In this document: in pieces, positions 61,967-64,000 of the stretch
Numbering within the stretch: the first letter of the stretch is position 1
Layout: the number at the start of each line of letters is the position of its first letter
NCBI RefSeq assembly: GCF_902635505.1
Contig: NC_045426.1
Coordinates: 331,504,374-331,568,373 of the forward strand
Direction: 5' to 3'
From: Sarcophilus harrisii
Lineage: Eukaryota; Chordata; Mammalia; Dasyuromorphia; Dasyuridae
Length of the DNA: 64,000 bases
The notes under the pieces: model-generated
Told to the model about the DNA's origin: nothing
The model's input: the letters and a program-made list of their open reading frames with translations, nothing else
Databases searched by the model: none
Program-made: the position numbers and the translations under genes

Positions 61967-63289
61967 AAATTTTCAAGGCTTATAGTACCTTTGTTTTTTG
62001 TCTAGGCCATATTCCTTGCTTTTACTGTTTAATAAATTCAGTAATATTTTCAGAATCCTATTAAAATGCATGTTTCTAGATAATATAAAATATGTGTGTG
62101 TATTCATTCAAAAACTTATGGAAGTCCTACAATGTATATTTTAGAGAATCATAAAATATCAATATCAGAAAGAATCTCAGAGACTACATAACTGATACAA
62201 GTCGTATTTGAAAAAGAATCTAGAGCCTAATCAACAAGTTGGTCAATCTACCATGCCTTAAAAACTTCCAGTATATTAAGTCTTCCTCTTAGTCCATCAC
62301 TGTTGTGTATAACTCTATTTATACTGGCCATATAAAAGTATATAAATGCTAATCTATGTTATTTGGTAGTTATGATAATGAAAATATTATCTTATTATTA
62401 TTATTATTTTATATGAAAGTACTTGAAATAATTGAAGACAATGCCTCCTGTCATCAAAGGAGAGAATCTATGTATATGATTTGCAAACTTTATAGTTATA
62501 TATAAAAATCATTATCTTGTTTGTTATTAAATTTTTCTTTTTCCAAGCTTTTTCAAACAAATGCCATAAATGTATTACATATTTAAAAGGCAGAGCAAGT
62601 TTTATATAATAAATTTGCTATTTTCTGTGCAATCATCTTTTTTATTATTCTATTATGTTATAAAATGCTTATTTCATTTCATAAATTAAAAATAACTAAA
62701 AAATTTTGAAGTGATCATCAAGATATATTAAAACTATTCCCAGATCCTCTGCTTTATTAATGACTATGAATGACTCTTATTGATACAGCTCTAAAAAACA
62801 TATCACTTCTCTATTGTAAAATATTAGCAATTTATCTTTATTAATCTCTTATGATAATTTATGTTTACTTTTTTATATTTCTCTTGAGTCATGTTTATGG
62901 TTTAAAATTTCTATTTGGTTCTGGTCTTTTTTATCAGAAATTTTTGAAATTTCAATTAAAGATTTCATTTCATTAAAGATTGATTCTTTTCTGTCTATAA
63001 TTATACTCAGTTTTGCCTGGCAAGTTATTTTTCATTGTAAACTTTCACTACTTCATATACTTTGCCTTCTAGTATATTCTGTCTCAAGCTATGCAATCAT
63101 TTATAGTGGCATTTCTAACTTTACTGTAGTTCCTTTAATATTTTTTATTTCTCCTAGAAGCTCTAGGCTTTAACTATAACATTCCTGAAGAATTTTCATT
63201 TTGAAATTTCTTTGCATTATCTTTGTTTCTTCTTTGCACTTTGGTTCTAAGAGCTCTGGGAAATTTCCTTTTAAGACTTTTTGAACCCC

Positions 63290-64000
63290 TAGATCAAAGA
63301 AAATATTCTATGAAAAAGAAAGAAACAAACAAAAAAGCCCAATTCAAATATACTGGAGCTACAATTAGACTTGAACAGGATTTACCAACATCTGCAATAA
63401 AAGACTGCAGGTCCTGGAATAATACATATTAACAATGTAAAGAATTAAATCTGTAGTCAAAAATATCATACCCAGCAAAATTAACCATAAACTTAAATGA
63501 AAAAAAGAACATTCAAAGAACTTGAAAAATTTCAGAACATTAACTCAACCAAAAGTGAATTCAATAGAAAATTTAACATGTATTAAAGATTAATTTCCAG
63601 GGATTGAGCAAGGACCTGTTGTTTATGATTTTTACATTGAAATGTGAACTATATGCTAAATATTGACATCAGTAATTGAATAATTCAAAAGAAAGATTGG
63701 GGCTGATTTGAGTATGATCTGACTCTAAAAAGCAAAACTGTCAGAAAAAGGTAGAAGTAGTAATTAGGCTATATGAATAAGGTTCAGAGGAAGAACTGAC
63801 AGAGAAGCATTAGATGGGGGAGGAGGACTGGTAATTCTTAAAACCTACTCACATTGAGAATGGGTTCAAAAGAGAAACCTACATGCATACACAAATACAT
63901 ATATATATGTATGTATATATACATATATGCATGTATGTATGTACACATACCATGAAGGATATAGCAACTTCCAAAATCTATAAAGAAACAAGGGATAGGG
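63290..64000 (+). mobile_element. L1 fragment, plus strand, running off the window
   Basis: 'AAGCCCAATTCAAATATACT', 'GGATTTACCAACATCTGC' and 'ATCATACCCAGCAAAATTAA' are ORF1 C-terminal words of marsupial L1. Inter-ORF sequence follows, with an ATATGT simple repeat at 63895-63950. Its 5' end is missing at the junction with OR unit 2. Confidence 0.7.

Larger units (their letters stand above)
57560..63285 (+). repeat. Duplicated OR unit 2
   Basis: The paralogue of 40203-49285 in the same orientation. It carries the OR pseudogene, and an LTR element at 60117-60845 that unit 1 lacks. It preserves the old repeat at 58455-59170 in full. Homology stops at 63285 (TTTTAAGACTTTTTGAA), where plus-strand L1 sequence begins. 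Confidence 0.9.

Noticed and set aside
1-64000. CRISPR arrays, prokaryotic operons, phage or toxin systems
   Set aside because: No regularly spaced repeats, operon-like gene packing or prokaryotic signals. All features fit a mammalian intergenic OR cluster.

Overview
The window is AT-rich vertebrate genomic DNA, very probably from a marsupial. The organism is inferred from the repeats. They include several copies of a tRNA-derived SINE of the MAR1/marsupial type, L1 elements whose ORF1 begins MSKKAKITLTIDSFY, an RTE-type 3' end, and several families of short LTRs. I cannot say which marsupial. No tRNA, rRNA, CRISPR or prokaryotic features were seen.

The only host genes I can support form a small olfactory receptor (OR) cluster of class II, closest by eye to mammalian family 13/OR2S. 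It has two intact single-exon coding regions, at 28692-29630 (minus) and 45081-46022 (plus). It also has a recent pseudogene at 61050-61966 (plus) and an old truncated one at about 22890-23400 (minus). Apart from these I found no convincing protein-coding gene. The many other short open frames lie in repeats or unremarkable AT-rich DNA.

Layout. 1-16.9 kb is gene-free, with LTR pieces, L1 3' ends, SINEs, a hAT-type MITE and an RTE-derived element. 16.9-22.6 kb is a minus-strand L1 that has taken in three LTR insertions. 22.7-31 kb holds the two minus-strand OR loci, plus a duplicated noncoding block upstream of the intact one. 31-36.9 kb is mostly unassigned. From 36.9 kb to the end the pattern is L1 / OR unit / L1 / OR unit / L1. 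The units at about 40.2-49.3 kb and 57.6-63.3 kb are paralogous. The first carries the intact plus-strand OR and the second its pseudogene.

Insertions present in one unit and absent from the other give a relative order of events. A 6-bp-TSD solo LTR, a deleted minus-strand L1 and a nested L1 pair are specific to the first unit. An LTR element with a lysine-type primer-binding site is specific to the second. The intact receptors would act in olfactory neuron cilia as odorant GPCRs, presumably through Golf and cAMP. Their ligands cannot be read from the sequence. I found no exotic new system. The most interesting items are the L1-bounded tandem OR duplication, an LTR unit with a SINE-derived core found twice, and the duplicated upstream block of the minus-strand OR.
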